64,000 nucleotides of DNA from Taxillus chinensis. Taxonomy: Eukaryota; Streptophyta; Magnoliopsida; Santalales; Loranthaceae. Of the stretch, positions 26,120-36,421 are shown in pieces; position 1 is the first letter of the stretch, and each line of letters begins with the position of its first letter. Both the position numbers and the translations under genes were made by a program. The notes beneath the pieces are model-generated. The model ran no database searches. It had not been told where the DNA came from and was given only the letters and a program-made list of their open reading frames with translations. The stretch is taken from assembly GCA_023512835.1 (NCBI GenBank), contig CM042087.1, positions 50,095,265-50,159,264 on the forward strand. Direction: 5' to 3'.

Positions 26120-27689
26120 TGTAATGCCCCCAAATTTGAACCTCCAAACTGGGTGCGTTAGCGGAAATTAAATATACAAATTTTATATCAATTTCAAACT
26201 ATTACTTATTTAATCAAACAAACCATTCATTATTACAAATTTCAATCCAAGATCTTTAAGGTTTAGGGGTTTAGAGACTAAGTGTCCATAACCCATTATT
26301 ACATAACAAAGCACACGAGCAAACAACTTAATAAATCTTTAAAATTTCACACAACTTTATTTCCAAGCACTTCTCGACTCCTTATCCTAGTTTCTCCATC
26401 CCTTAATTACTTGGGGTTGGAAAAGAAATCATAAAAAGGTTGAGCTCAAATAGCCCAGTAAGGGTAAAATAAGCGGGTAAGGAAAATCATGAAGATATCG
26501 AACATAGGAAATACCATATAACATTTGCATACATGATTAACATTTCACAAGGAAATCATAACATAGAAGATTATGTTTAGACATCGTATCATAACATCAC
26601 GACCTAGGTTAACCACCCAGATACCGTATCATAACATAACATATTATCAGCTGGATTGACACTCTCCAGTGATGTTCTTTACCCAATGCATTGGAGGTCT
26701 TTCTGGAACCACCCATCATAAACTTACTTTGTCCAAACATAAGAGGTTATAACAACTTTAACATATATAACATGAGGCATCACATAGAATTTCAATAAAA
26801 CATTTAAAGTTAACAAGGATAACCACGAATATCAAAATGGTTATCTACCCCAATTAATAGCATAGATTATCAAGAGAGTGATTAAAAAGAGACTAATCTA
26901 ATCTTCTCAACAATAAAATGGAATTAGAAGAATAAGAAACATAAAACTCTTACAATAATAATTTCAAATAAAACAAGATAAAGAGGAAGAGAAAAGTGAG
27001 AATAAAGAAAAGAAAAAAACCTTACAATAATAATAAAATATAGACTATAATGAAAAAGAAAAGAGGGATGAGAAAAACCCTTACAATCGCTTGTCGTTCT
27101 CCGCGTTCTAAACCTTAAAAAATATCAAAACACTAAATTAGCATTAATGCTTGAAAAGTTCAATATCACACATATCTCCTTATATATATATATATACCGT
27201 GCTTGTGGGGTTGAATATTAATTTGGGTTCCCACTTCTATTGCTGTTCCATCTCCTATTTCGATCCCATGCATCGTAAGCCTTGAGTTGTGCACTAACTA
27301 GGTTATATGCTTTGAGAGTTTTTGAATAAGATTTACTTCTTGTATTGGGTGAACGGAAAAGACGTTTGATAAGCTTATTTTTCTTACGTGTCTTCCACCT
27401 TAACTATGAGGGTATATTAGACATGGGTCTAAAGGGAAGATCTAAAGGAGATAAGGATGGGGATAGCTGTGAGGTTGAAGCATTAACAATTGGGGTTGCG
27501 AAAGAAGAAGGGCGATTGTCAGGGGTATTCATTATCGAAGTTGTTCTTTACGTTCCTCTGCTATCTAGAACCGTAAAAATAAAAATAAAACATAAGTTAA
27601 TATTCTCTTCTTTTCACTTGAATTATAGAATGATAATGCTATGATAAAATACTATAGTTTAAAATAATTACACATGTATATATAGATAT

Positions 27690-27822
27690 ATATGAGGTGG
27701 CAAGGCCAACCATGTATGTATATACGAGGTGGTACAACCAATCATATAAATAACATATGTAAGGTGGTAAAACCAACCATGAATATAGTATATATGAGGT
27801 GGTAAAACCAACCATATAGATC
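27690..27822. repeat. tandem repeat in the solo LTR
   Basis: About four copies of a unit near 35-40 bases containing TATGAGGTGGTAAAACCAACCATATA, with variants GAGGTGGCAAGGCC and AAGGTGGTAAAACC. One copy (AAAACCAACCATATAGAT) is also visible at about 17,312 in the related LTR fragment. Confidence 0.75.
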
Positions 27823-28893
27823 TACATAATAAATAAGAAGTGACTTCAAAATCTTAAGTATTACCTTTCGTAGAACTTCGACGCTTGGTAAGTTCCAAAA
27901 GCAAAAGAGGATTTGAGTAGAGTATTTGGGGTGTTAAGAGGGCTTAAGGGAGTGTTTTTAGAGGGAATCTCGTGGTGTGGCTTGAGGGATTTGTGCTTAA
28001 GAGGAGAGGCAAGACACTCCTTATATAGGCAAGGATGGTAGGTGTAATAGTGTGAAAAATAGTGTACGAATTTGACTTTGGCATTAAATTAAATTATTTA
28101 AAATATATATAATACTTTATTTTCTTCATATTATCTCTTATTAAAAACGTGGTTATCTCCTCCTACTATTAAAAAATGTTTTAAGACTTTTAAACCTAGA
28201 AGGTTCCTTTGGCATCAAAAGTCCACATTGGTGTACTCCCTACTAATTCAATTATAACGTTTTTAATTTTGTAGTTTTTGACAAATGGCCAATTGTATTG
28301 CATTACTAACTCAAATATCTACAAATGGGTATCAATTTTATAATTTTTAAATATGTATAACAAAAGTTATTGAATTTTAAAGTCATACTAAAATGTTTAC
28401 CCATTCATACTGAACCTATGTGTAGTATTTTAAATTCTGGAATTAATTGGCTTCATATTAAATTCTGAAATTTCTACACGTTTTAGCTAAGTCATAAATG
28501 AACAAATGGGCTTTGGTTTCATGTCAATTGGATCTGTATAATTCAAGTTATGGATTTTTTGAATGGGACCTCCAGAATCTACCTCATTCAAATTTTTGAG
28601 CCTTACCTATGTTTTATACTTTTGGTAAAGTTAAGGCTTGTAATACTTACTTACCCATAGTAATTTGGCTTAAGAAACTAAATGAAATAATATATAGCAT
28701 CTAAACTTTTTATGACATATAAGAAATTTTTTTATTTTTTTATAACGTATTTAATATTTACGCGGATAAAATAATATAATTGCATAATCAATAAACAATA
28801 AAGTAAGATAACATTATAGCATAAAATATTATAAACCTAAATATAAACATTAATATCATATTCTATGGTCTTCGTAAAATTTCTTGAATTGTA

Positions 28894-29148
28894 TTAGCGT
28901 ATATGCGTAGGACGTGTTGTGCTTGGCAGAGAGAGCTCGCACAACCCTTCGGCTAACATTGTCGTGGTTGTTGCACGAATAACCTCAAACTTCTCCCTGT
29001 GTCTCGTCGCATTATATTGCAGCCATTGGACACGAGCATTTAGCTCATTTATAGCAAAGCATAGCTTTATAGCTTTAAGTCGTATTGCTCGCCGATCTTC
29101 ATCGCGTACACTATTCTCGGATGACAGTACTTGAGAACTTGATGCCAT
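28894..29148 (-). CDS. 84-residue unknown protein within the solo LTR
   Basis: An open frame starting MASSSQVLSSENSVRDED and ending RPTHIR. Its middle (residues 18-60) is rich in Arg, Lys, Glu, Leu and Ala and could be helical. About 40 bases upstream on the same strand is a TATA-like ATTTATAAGAGAG, so the ATG is well placed behind an LTR promoter. I recognise no family. The older LTR copy near 18,250-18,550 aligns on both sides but lacks most of this segment. It may be a captured fragment, an LTR-encoded leader peptide or chance. Confidence 0.3.
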   Translation of the reverse strand: MASSSQVLSSENSVRDEDRRAIRLKAIKLCFAINELNARVQWLQYNATRHREKFEVIRATTTTMLAEGLCELSLPSTTRPTHIR

Positions 29149-29934
29149 AACTCTTATTATTCTTCTTCTTACTTCTATACTCTCTTATAAATAAAATCTC
29201 ATGCTCATACCTATTTATGGAAGTCCAAACGGATACTATTCATAACGGCTAGTTACTATTCTAATGACTACTTACTAGTCACATGCTATTTGAATGACTA
29301 TATTGAGTGCTTATTTTTATCGTGATAATATCTAAAATATCCTTTCTAACTATTGTTAACAATAACATTATTATTATTTTATTATTATTACTCTTTAAGT
29401 AAGAACTTAAATAGCTAAAAATTTTGCGAGTCTTACAAGGATTGCCACCCAAGGTCTTTCATGAGCACACTGCTTATATCGGTGTCATTTTGTGTAATGA
29501 TATCATGTTTTAGTGGGAGTTTGTATTATTTATGTTTTATTGCTCTATGTTTGATTTTGGACTTTTTTTATATACTTATGGATTTATGAATTTTCTGATC
29601 AGAAATAAAGTATTCAGTTCAGTACACTCTGTTACATTGTGTTAAGTATTGATCTCCATTTAGTAGGACCAGTTGGAAATAGACATGTATAGATCACATT
29701 GCATGTAATTTCCACGCTATGCATCTATGCTTGATCTGTGTCATTTGGTTATAGTGTTGTATGTGATCATTGATGGGTTTAGCCAAGCTAAATGTGGCGA
29801 AAATCTCTTTGATCCTATAGCATCATAATTAATGGATGAGATTGTTCAGATACTCTAAGGTTAAGATAGCAACATTTTGGAGCTCATAAAGTTATGCACA
29901 TTTATATAGTTACATATATGGCCCAGTGAGAGAT

Positions 29935-30361
29935 TGTTGGAATAAATTTCATCATATAGGGCCAAACATGTAAATATTAAATGTGTTGTGCTATATTTGG
30001 AAAAGCCTAAATTAAAGTGATCTAATTACAGATTTTAAAATAAGGCTTAAGGGTATATTTGTCATGGAATTAATGTATAGATATCAGACTGCTATTTTTA
30101 ATTTGATGAGGGGCCGAACTGAAAATAGCAAATACTATATATATAGGGTTATGGTCTCCAAATTGTATGACGGCTTATTAGGTCTGTATCCCCATCGACA
30201 GAGCTATTGAGAACTAGGGTTCATAAGAGTCGTGCTGATTTGGAAGATCACAACCCGTTGATCAAACTCCGGCAATGGATTCAGGTACGCTTCCGATTAA
30301 TTGTTTCAGATCAAATAATATCTAGGCAAATAAAGATCCTACAGTTTATTAAATTCTAACA
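29935..30361 (+). repeat. copia 3' LTR
   Basis: Matches the 5' LTR end to end with about 16 substitutions and one inserted base by my count, preceded by a short purine-biased stretch (GTGAGAGA). Followed by the TTTAT duplication at 30,362-30,366. Confidence 0.95.
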
Positions 30362-30366
30362 TTTAT

Positions 30367-31980
30367 AAGAAATATATATTAGAATTTCGAAGTGTAGTAA
30401 TGTAGATTTTTTTTTAGTTTTCAGTTGTAAAGTTCTTGAACATTTTGAGGGGTATATATTTATAATATTAAAGCATTGCACTGTTTATCCGATGTATTTT
30501 GATATTGCGAACAAATATTATTATTAGTTAATTTTGAAGGCAAAGGAAGATTTCTATACATGCAAGAACAGAATTCATGGACAGATTTATTAACAAAAGC
30601 AAGATCATCCACTACATTAAAAGAATGATTTAAAGAAAATATTTTTTATGCAAGCAAAAAATTGCTCTAGACCTCTAGTACTCGACGAAGAAAATAAAGA
30701 CTGAAAATCTTGCTCCTATTTTCATGGATAGAACACAAGCAATTTTGAAGAAAAAATTCAGTCCGCGGACTACAAAGAATGAAGGACATTTTCTTATTTA
30801 TTTCCTTCCAAAATAGGTTTTGAGATTTTAAAAAACTCTTCCTATCACTTTTAAAAACAAATTTGTGTGCTTGATTATTAATTTTCCAAAATCCTATTTA
30901 AACTCCAATTATTCCTTTTCAGGAAATCTCTTTCCAAGGTTTGCCAGGAAACATTGGTTTCCATATGAGATAGGAAATATTTTTTTCAGGAAGTCTCTAC
31001 ATTTAAGTCAAAAATTGGTTTTTAAAATCCAATATTCAATCGATTCTTCGGGAGGTATGTTCGATACAATTTTATTATTTTTAAAAATAAAATTCAAATA
31101 AATTTAAAATTATTTAATTTTAAAATTTAATTTTCAAAACAGGTAAATCTCATATTTTTAAAAACTTTTTTTTTACTATTTCCTATTTTCTAATTTTAAA
31201 TCTACTCAATTTTATCGAAAAATCTAAATAACTTTTTATTTTTACTTTTTTTCTATTATATTATTTAAACTCATAATATTATATATATTTTTACATTTTT
31301 TAGGATCTAATTTTAAAAAAACACACTTTTCTTAAAACACATTCTATTACCTACCAAATAAAAATTCTTTTCAGATTAAAGTTCAACACGAACTTCATCA
31401 AAATATAAAAACTAAAACTCATACCAAACAAGCTCGAAATCTATTTGTTCTTTTATTTCTTGATATGTATACATAACGTATGCTAAAATGAAAAGTTGAA
31501 GTTAAATTCTTATCGTGAAAACTTTAATTTGCATTATTAGATATTACACTAATAATTTAGATTAAACTTTCATTTAATTATACATTGCAATGATTTATGA
31601 TAGCATAATTATAATTAAATAAAAGTTCATGGTAACATAGATAACATAGTTATAGTTAAATAAAAGTTTAATTTAAATTATTAATTGAAATATTCACTTA
31701 GATTAAAATTATCACTTAAATGCATCTCAGGTTCCATTTTCCTTGTAAGTTAGTAACTTGAAGAGCTTTTTTTTTTTTTTTTTGCTCCATACGATTGCGG
31801 TGAGGATATTCTTTTCGTGTAAAAGAAGACTTTTAAGCCATTTTGGTGTGCCAAAATCGTCACGACCACTAAGTTATTTTTATTTTTATATTTCAGAGTA
31901 TCCATTTGTACCAGAGCAATGTTACAATCTATGAAACAAGCCCACACCAATAGCGGTGCCTTCATTCAAGACTATACGAT
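30367..31980. other. very AT-rich intergenic DNA, possible MITE at 31,052-31,435
   Basis: No gene seen. GGTATGTTCGATACAATTTT near 31,053 and, inverted from the right, AGCTTGTTTGGTATGAGTTTT near 31,433 look like diverged terminal inverted repeats of a Tourist-like MITE of about 385 bases, but no convincing target duplication was found. Confidence 0.4.
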
Positions 31981-31984
31981 GATT

Positions 31985-32172
31985 CCACTAGTCCAATAGG
32001 TTGCCCACACGTAAGTCACGAGATAAAAAAAATCTCTCTCTATGAGCCGGCAGCGAGAGTCTAACCCAGGAAAGGGCAATACCAAAGCATGCTCCCAACA
32101 ACCCGACCAACCCCCCAGGAGCAACGACCCTTAAAGTTACGATATACCAGATAAAGAGTTGGCCAAAATTTG
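31985..32172 (-). mobile_element. possible tRNA-derived SINE
   Basis: On the minus strand the segment has a GGTTGGTCGGGTTGTTGG stretch resembling a Pol III A box and, about 45 bases on, GGGTTAGACTCTCGC, close to the B-box consensus GGTTCGANTCC. It continues into a T-rich tail after AGAGAGAG. This order and spacing fit a tRNA-derived SINE. No target duplication was located. Confidence 0.38.
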
Positions 32173-32179
32173 GCATTTT

Positions 32180-33481
32180 GGTTTGTCTTTATCTATATAT
32201 ACTGAGCGTTTGATTTATTTTATTTAAATTCTTCAAAGCAACTATTCCAAGCACAAGACACCCTTAATTTTTTTGGTTTGAGATCCAGGCGTTGGTAATT
32301 TCCATAGAAAATCGTTGAGAATAGAAGAACATGCCGAATGTAAATTGGGTTTTGCGTAGGATTACAATAATTCAATTCACTGAACAGTAACAACTGACAT
32401 CTATGAGAGAGAGCGCACGATATGCAGTGATGAATCCACCAAAAATGAAAAATCAAATCTAAAAATTCACTTAATATAGATAAGATTATACCCGAGAACA
32501 ATTCACCATCACAAGCTCTCCAGATCCATTTTATATAAGGGGAAGAGGTTGAACCAAAGAGAGCAAAGAGATGACAGTATAGACTGATCGGTTTTGAAAC
32601 CCTATAGTAAGCGAAGAATCTTGAAAATCTAGGATAGCTTGTTGGATGTTCAATTTTCATTTTCTTTTTAGTATATGAGTTTTTTGCTTTTTTCGGCAGT
32701 ATTGGCGAGGGTAGTTTGGATAAACCAAAATGTGTTATCAACTACTCATAATTTTTATGTAGTTAGATGTCAGAAATCCTATTCAGGCATACTGTTGATA
32801 CTTGATGATGAATATGGCACACATGCAATGGGATTGTACTGGCCAATCATCAGCATCTCAGAGCCTTTGAAATTGACATCTAAATTTCACTTACGCTGCC
32901 ACTCAAAGTCAGAGCATGTTCAGAGAACAAAATTGATAAAGAACCACGAACAACATAACATAACATAGCACCAAGGAAAATAGGGTTGCGAAATATATAT
33001 TAATTAACAAAAGAGCACACCAATGAATAGCCCAAATAGCAGAAACACTACAGATTTACTTACAAAATACCAAAACATCAAGCACCGGAAAATCCAACAA
33101 AACAAGAATTACATAATAACCCAAAATATCCACTTCCGGTGCGATGAAAGGAATTAGTGAGAAATTAGATTAAAAGAGGAATAAGCCGTGAGGCACTCAA
33201 CAGTCCATAGTATGTTTTTTTCTTTCATCTATAAACACTTGGGTCCTCCAAATATATATTTTATCCAATTGTAAAACTGACTTAAGTGATTAAATCGAAT
33301 ATTGTTTTAATTTACACTCCAAGTTTTCCTTTGAAATAAACAATTTTCTTGCTACGTTGGATTTTGATGAGGTATAGCACTGTTGCATTACTCATACATA
33401 GCAGATAATATCAACTCTACTGTCAATTCTGCAGTACTTTACTTTGGAAGGAAAAAAAATGAGTGGGTGGGTTGATGCAAA
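32180..33481. other. intergenic DNA and probable PPR 3' untranslated region
   Basis: A 173-codon minus-strand open frame at 32,220-32,741 resembles no known family and has unremarkable composition, so I do not call it. The last few hundred bases are probably the 3' UTR of the adjacent minus-strand PPR gene. Confidence 0.5.
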
Positions 33482-35869
33482 TTAGCAGGCACAATTTTCT
33501 CTCTCCAGTAGAGATTTTGCTTTGACCACACCTGAAGTTATATTTATACTGTTCTGAGAACACCTACTTGCAATCTTCTTCTTTGCTAGCTTCTTTGCTA
33601 GCTTCTTTGCTAGCTTCTTATCTCTGATGCCATCAAATAAAAGTTCATATGCACGGTAAGTTATTGTACTCTTCTTCAACAACTCTTCAACCACAATTTT
33701 TGGTGCTGCCACTACCCTTTTGTCAGCCTCAAAAATCATGTTAACAGATTCTGGAACTATACCCTTGTGCACCATTAGGTGTACAATGACAACTGCCTTA
33801 TGAACCCTATTGCCTATGCAAAGGCAGTTTATCACCCGTCCAACTGTTGTCAGCGAGGGAATGAACCCCTTTTCAATCTTTTCCACAAGAAAATCATACC
33901 CAGAATTAACATCTCCTGTCTTGCAAAAGCCATCAATCATTACTCGGTATGTGTAACTGTCTGGAGGGCAGCCTTGACCACCCATTTCATGAAAAAGCTT
34001 TTTAGCCATACAAGTATTTAGCTTCTCAGAAAATGCATTGATTATAATATTATATATCGCCGTAGTATGTGAAAACCTATATTGATTTTTGATCCTTCTA
34101 AATAAGTCATAGGCTGCATCCAAATCCCCATTTACAGAAAACCCATCAATCAGTGTCCCAAAACTGATGACATCTGGACTCACGCCCTTCTTCTCCATTT
34201 CTCCAAAAAGTTCCAAAGCTTCATTAACTTTACGAGCTCTGCAGAGACTTTCTATGACTATATTATAGGTAACGACATTGGGAAAGCACTCCTTCTCCCC
34301 CATTGTCTTAAATATCTCCATAACGTCTTCTAATTTTGCAGCCTTGCAAAGGCCATTCAAAATTGAGTTATACGTGATTACATCAGGAGTAACCCCGTGT
34401 GCCCACATTCTATCAATAATCCCAAGTGCTTCGTCCAACTTACGATTTTTGCAGTAACCATTAACCAATGTATTAAAAGTGAAAATATCAGGAATATGTC
34501 CCTTGGTTATCGCAACATCCAGGAGATAATTAGCTTCAGACGCACAACCCATCTTGCACAAACCATTTATAACTAAATTATACGTCCATATATCAGGACT
34601 GCAACCATTTTCCCACATCTCATCCATTAGCTGCAGAGCACGCAAAATATACCCATGTTGACACAACCCTTTAACTAATGTGTTGCACAGAACAATATTA
34701 GGTTTTATACCTTTTCCTTTTGCCTCTAGGAACACAGCCATGGCCCTGTCCATGTCACCATGCTGGCACAGCCCGTTAATTAAGGAGCAGTACGTGAACC
34801 CATCATGCACAAATCCCTTCAAAACACCATCTTTGAGAATCTTATCTGCATTCTGTACCATACCCATTTTGCAATATCCATCAACAATAGTGTTGTAGGT
34901 GAAAGCATCAGGCTCAATTCCTACATTCACCATTTTATGCAAATAACCCTCAGCTTGCATGACCTTACCATTCTTGCACAGGCCAAGGATTAGCGTATTG
35001 TAGGATACCACATCAGGGCCAAAGCATTCTTCCCTTGGTATGCTCATCATCAAAATGGAAGCATCATCAAGCATGCCCTTTCGACAAAGGCCCTGGATGA
35101 AGATATTGTATGTAAACAAATTTGGGCACACGCCCCTCTTGAAAACCTTGTTGAAAAGCTTCTCACCCACTTGAACATTTACCTTCCTACAGACTGTGCA
35201 TAAAACCCTATTAAATGTAGCTACATCAGGGCAGATGCCTAGAGCAAGCATTTCATCAAACAGGCCATTTGCTTCAGCCTGATGATCGGCTTCATAAAAC
35301 CCACCTATCACTGTACAGTAAGCCACCGCATTACGCTCACACCCTTGAGAGGGCATGTTGTTAAGAAGCCTTAGGGCAGCATGAGGCCTACTTGTCCGAC
35401 AGAACGACTTTATCCTAATCGTGAAGGTATACACATCAGGGACAATCCCTCCATCTCTCATCCTCAGGTACACCTTATGGGCTTGATTAAAATACCCAAA
35501 CTCTACCAGTATATTCATGATGGCATTATACGATTGGACTGACGGCCGGCAACTGTAAAAATCCATCCTCTCAAATAATTCAACAGCTTCTTGAACCCTC
35601 CCATTCTTCCCATAGTTTCTCATAGCCCCAATATACACCCCCTCAAGCGAACCGTTATCGATATGCATCCTCATTTCTGCGAGCATTCGCTCCATGGCAT
35701 CGAACTCTCCGTGAAACCCTAGCTTCTCGATCATGCACTTATAGGTCGAGAAGGTGTGGGTGAACCCATCTTCTCTCTTAACAGAGTTGAACATCTGCAG
35801 GGCCCTAAGAGGCTCCTTCTGATGCTTTATAACCGCAGCTACATGTTTCGGAAGCAGAGCCCGACGCAT
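33482..35869 (-). CDS. P-class pentatricopeptide repeat protein, 795 residues
   Basis: A single uninterrupted frame, as is typical of plant PPR genes. From about residue 30 to 715 it is a run of 35-residue P-type motifs (VTYNIVIESLCRARKVNEAL, DVISFGTLIDGF and similar), with no E or DYW domain. PPR proteins bind organellar RNA base by base and act in processing, stability or translation. The sequence resembles Arabidopsis At1g74580 from memory along its whole length (opening LLPKHVAAVIKHQKEP, ending region YRAYELLFDGIRDKK). The chosen start MRRALLPKHV fits that protein's N-terminus. Odd: a 12-base tandem repeat near the 3' end adds LAKK repeats absent from my memory of the relative. The RNA target cannot be read from sequence alone. 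Confidence 0.95.
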   Translation of the reverse strand: MRRALLPKHVAAVIKHQKEPLRALQMFNSVKREDGFTHTFSTYKCMIEKLGFHGEFDAMERMLAEMRMHIDNGSLEGVYIGAMRNYGKNGRVQEAVELFERMDFYSCRPSVQSYNAIMNILVEFGYFNQAHKVYLRMRDGGIVPDVYTFTIRIKSFCRTSRPHAALRLLNNMPSQGCERNAVAYCTVIGGFYEADHQAEANGLFDEMLALGICPDVATFNRVLCTVCRKVNVQVGEKLFNKVFKRGVCPNLFTYNIFIQGLCRKGMLDDASILMMSIPREECFGPDVVSYNTLILGLCKNGKVMQAEGYLHKMVNVGIEPDAFTYNTIVDGYCKMGMVQNADKILKDGVLKGFVHDGFTYCSLINGLCQHGDMDRAMAVFLEAKGKGIKPNIVLCNTLVKGLCQHGYILRALQLMDEMWENGCSPDIWTYNLVINGLCKMGCASEANYLLDVAITKGHIPDIFTFNTLVNGYCKNRKLDEALGIIDRMWAHGVTPDVITYNSILNGLCKAAKLEDVMEIFKTMGEKECFPNVVTYNIVIESLCRARKVNEALELFGEMEKKGVSPDVISFGTLIDGFSVNGDLDAAYDLFRRIKNQYRFSHTTAIYNIIINAFSEKLNTCMAKKLFHEMGGQGCPPDSYTYRVMIDGFCKTGDVNSGYDFLVEKIEKGFIPSLTTVGRVINCLCIGNRVHKAVVIVHLMVHKGIVPESVNMIFEADKRVVAAPKIVVEELLKKSTITYRAYELLFDGIRDKKLAKKLAKKLAKKKIASRCSQNSINITSGVVKAKSLLERENCAC
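33581..33619 (-). repeat. 12-base in-frame repeat in the PPR C-terminus
   Basis: GCTTCTTTGCTA on the plus strand recurs about three times and encodes repeated LAKK units on the minus strand, forming a basic tail KKLAKKLAKKLAKKK. Such repeats change copy number easily, without shifting the frame. Confidence 0.85.
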
Positions 35870-36033
35870 CTAAAAGGCTAATTGCCAATGACAACTTCCA
35901 TCAAACCCCATTCACCCAAAAAAGCACATAGAATCCAAAAAAAAAAAAAATTGAATGAAAGAACAGAACCCACAAATGTAAAAAAGCCTACCCAGATTTT
36001 CAAATCAGAAAACGCCACCCAAAAAAAAAAACA

Positions 36034-36262
36034 ACTGGTACGAGGAAGACAAATTACCTTAGATTTGTCTGGAAGAAAGGAGCTGTGCTAGCGGTTTGAT
36101 CAGGGCCGCCCCTTCCTCTGTCTGCATATTATCTGTTCCTCGTCACGGAACTGGAGAACTGGAAACTGGTACGAGATGGAAGGCAAATTACCTTACGGAT
36201 TTGCCTTGCCCTGAAGAAAGGAACTGTGCTAGCGGCTTGATCCGAATCGTCCCTTCTCCAGT
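36034..36262. promoter_or_regulatory. duplicated hairpin module between divergent genes
   Basis: Two diverged copies of a segment of about 90 bases, offset by about 131 bases, lie at 36,034-36,120 and 36,165-36,262 (shared CTGGTACGAG, CAAATTACCTTA, GTGCTAGCGG and TTGATC). Each contains a perfect hairpin: AGACAAAT/ATTTGTCT at 36,047-36,070 (8-base loop) and AAGGCAAAT/ATTTGCCTT at 36,180-36,207 (10-base loop). The stems differ by a paired A-T to G-C change. They lie in the 552-bp interval between the start codons of the PPR and ASC-1 genes, so they are promoter or 5' UTR sequence of one or both. Function unknown. Confidence 0.7.
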
Positions 36263-36421
36263 TATTGATGACGTGGTAGGATATCAGCCGTTGAATTGGA
36301 AAACTTATTTTCAGAGCTTTTTGTAGTAAAAAAAACCTAAACACCCACTAAAATTAATGAGAGAGAGAGAGAAAGTTGCAGGCAAAAAGGATCGGGAGGG
36401 AGAGAGAGACAGAGAGAGAAG

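Larger units (their letters stand above)
26120..29437 (-). mobile_element. nested Ty3/gypsy solo LTR, 3,318 bp
   Basis: The insertion starts TGTAATGCCCCC and ends GTCTTACA (TG...CA on either strand) and is flanked by the 5-bp duplication AGGAT. Removing it joins the last copia pol codons across the gap in the correct frame. It contains no gag or pol homology and no second LTR copy, so I read it as a solo LTR left by recombination. Orientation is minus because its right end (TGTAAGACTCGCAAAATTT on the minus strand) resembles the start of the gypsy LTR at 18,558, and its interior matches 17,340-17,560. It contains a tandem repeat (27,690-27,822) and an 84-codon ORF. Confidence 0.88.
22871..29513 (+). 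pseudogene. copia pol: protease, integrase, RT, RNase H (broken and split)
   Basis: Domain order: protease (WWLDSGATTHIN, about 23,005), GAG-pre-integrase (LWHKRLCHISRN, about 23,437), integrase core ([40 protein letters not shown]), reverse transcriptase (MDVKTVFLNGDI, SIYGLKQASRQW) and RNase H (YCDNKSAVLYSNN). Lesions: a stop at 23,777-23,779 within integrase, a frameshift near 24,290, a stop at 24,754-24,756 where Trp is expected, and the RT active site YVDD changed to YVND. The integrase zinc-binding region also seems to have lost a Cys (VYIDCIKRK). The coding frame stops at the solo LTR (26,120) and resumes at 29,443 with CCACCCAAGGTC, ending at 29,511-29,513. Confidence 0.93.
20365..30361 (+). 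mobile_element. Ty1/copia LTR retrotransposon, full length but defective
   Basis: Two LTRs (20,365-20,790 and 29,935-30,361) bound about 10 kb with a 5-bp target duplication TTTAT. A primer binding site matching initiator Met-tRNA (TGGTATCAGAGC) starts at 20,793. The interior carries gag, protease, integrase, reverse transcriptase and RNase H in copia order, with several stops and frameshifts, after an unusually long 1.4-kb leader. A 3.3-kb solo LTR of another family interrupts the last codons of pol. By eye the LTRs differ at about 16 substitutions and one indel in 426 bases (about 96% identical). The element cannot supply its own proteins as it stands. Confidence 0.96.

Noticed and set aside
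32220..32741. 173-codon minus-strand open frame
   Set aside because: No family resemblance, no good promoter or splice context, and a neutral-looking composition.
32777..32852. Possible C/D box snoRNA on the minus strand (TGATGA then CTGA about 65 bases later)
   Set aside because: No terminal stem and no convincing D' box or guide; both boxes are short enough to occur by chance.
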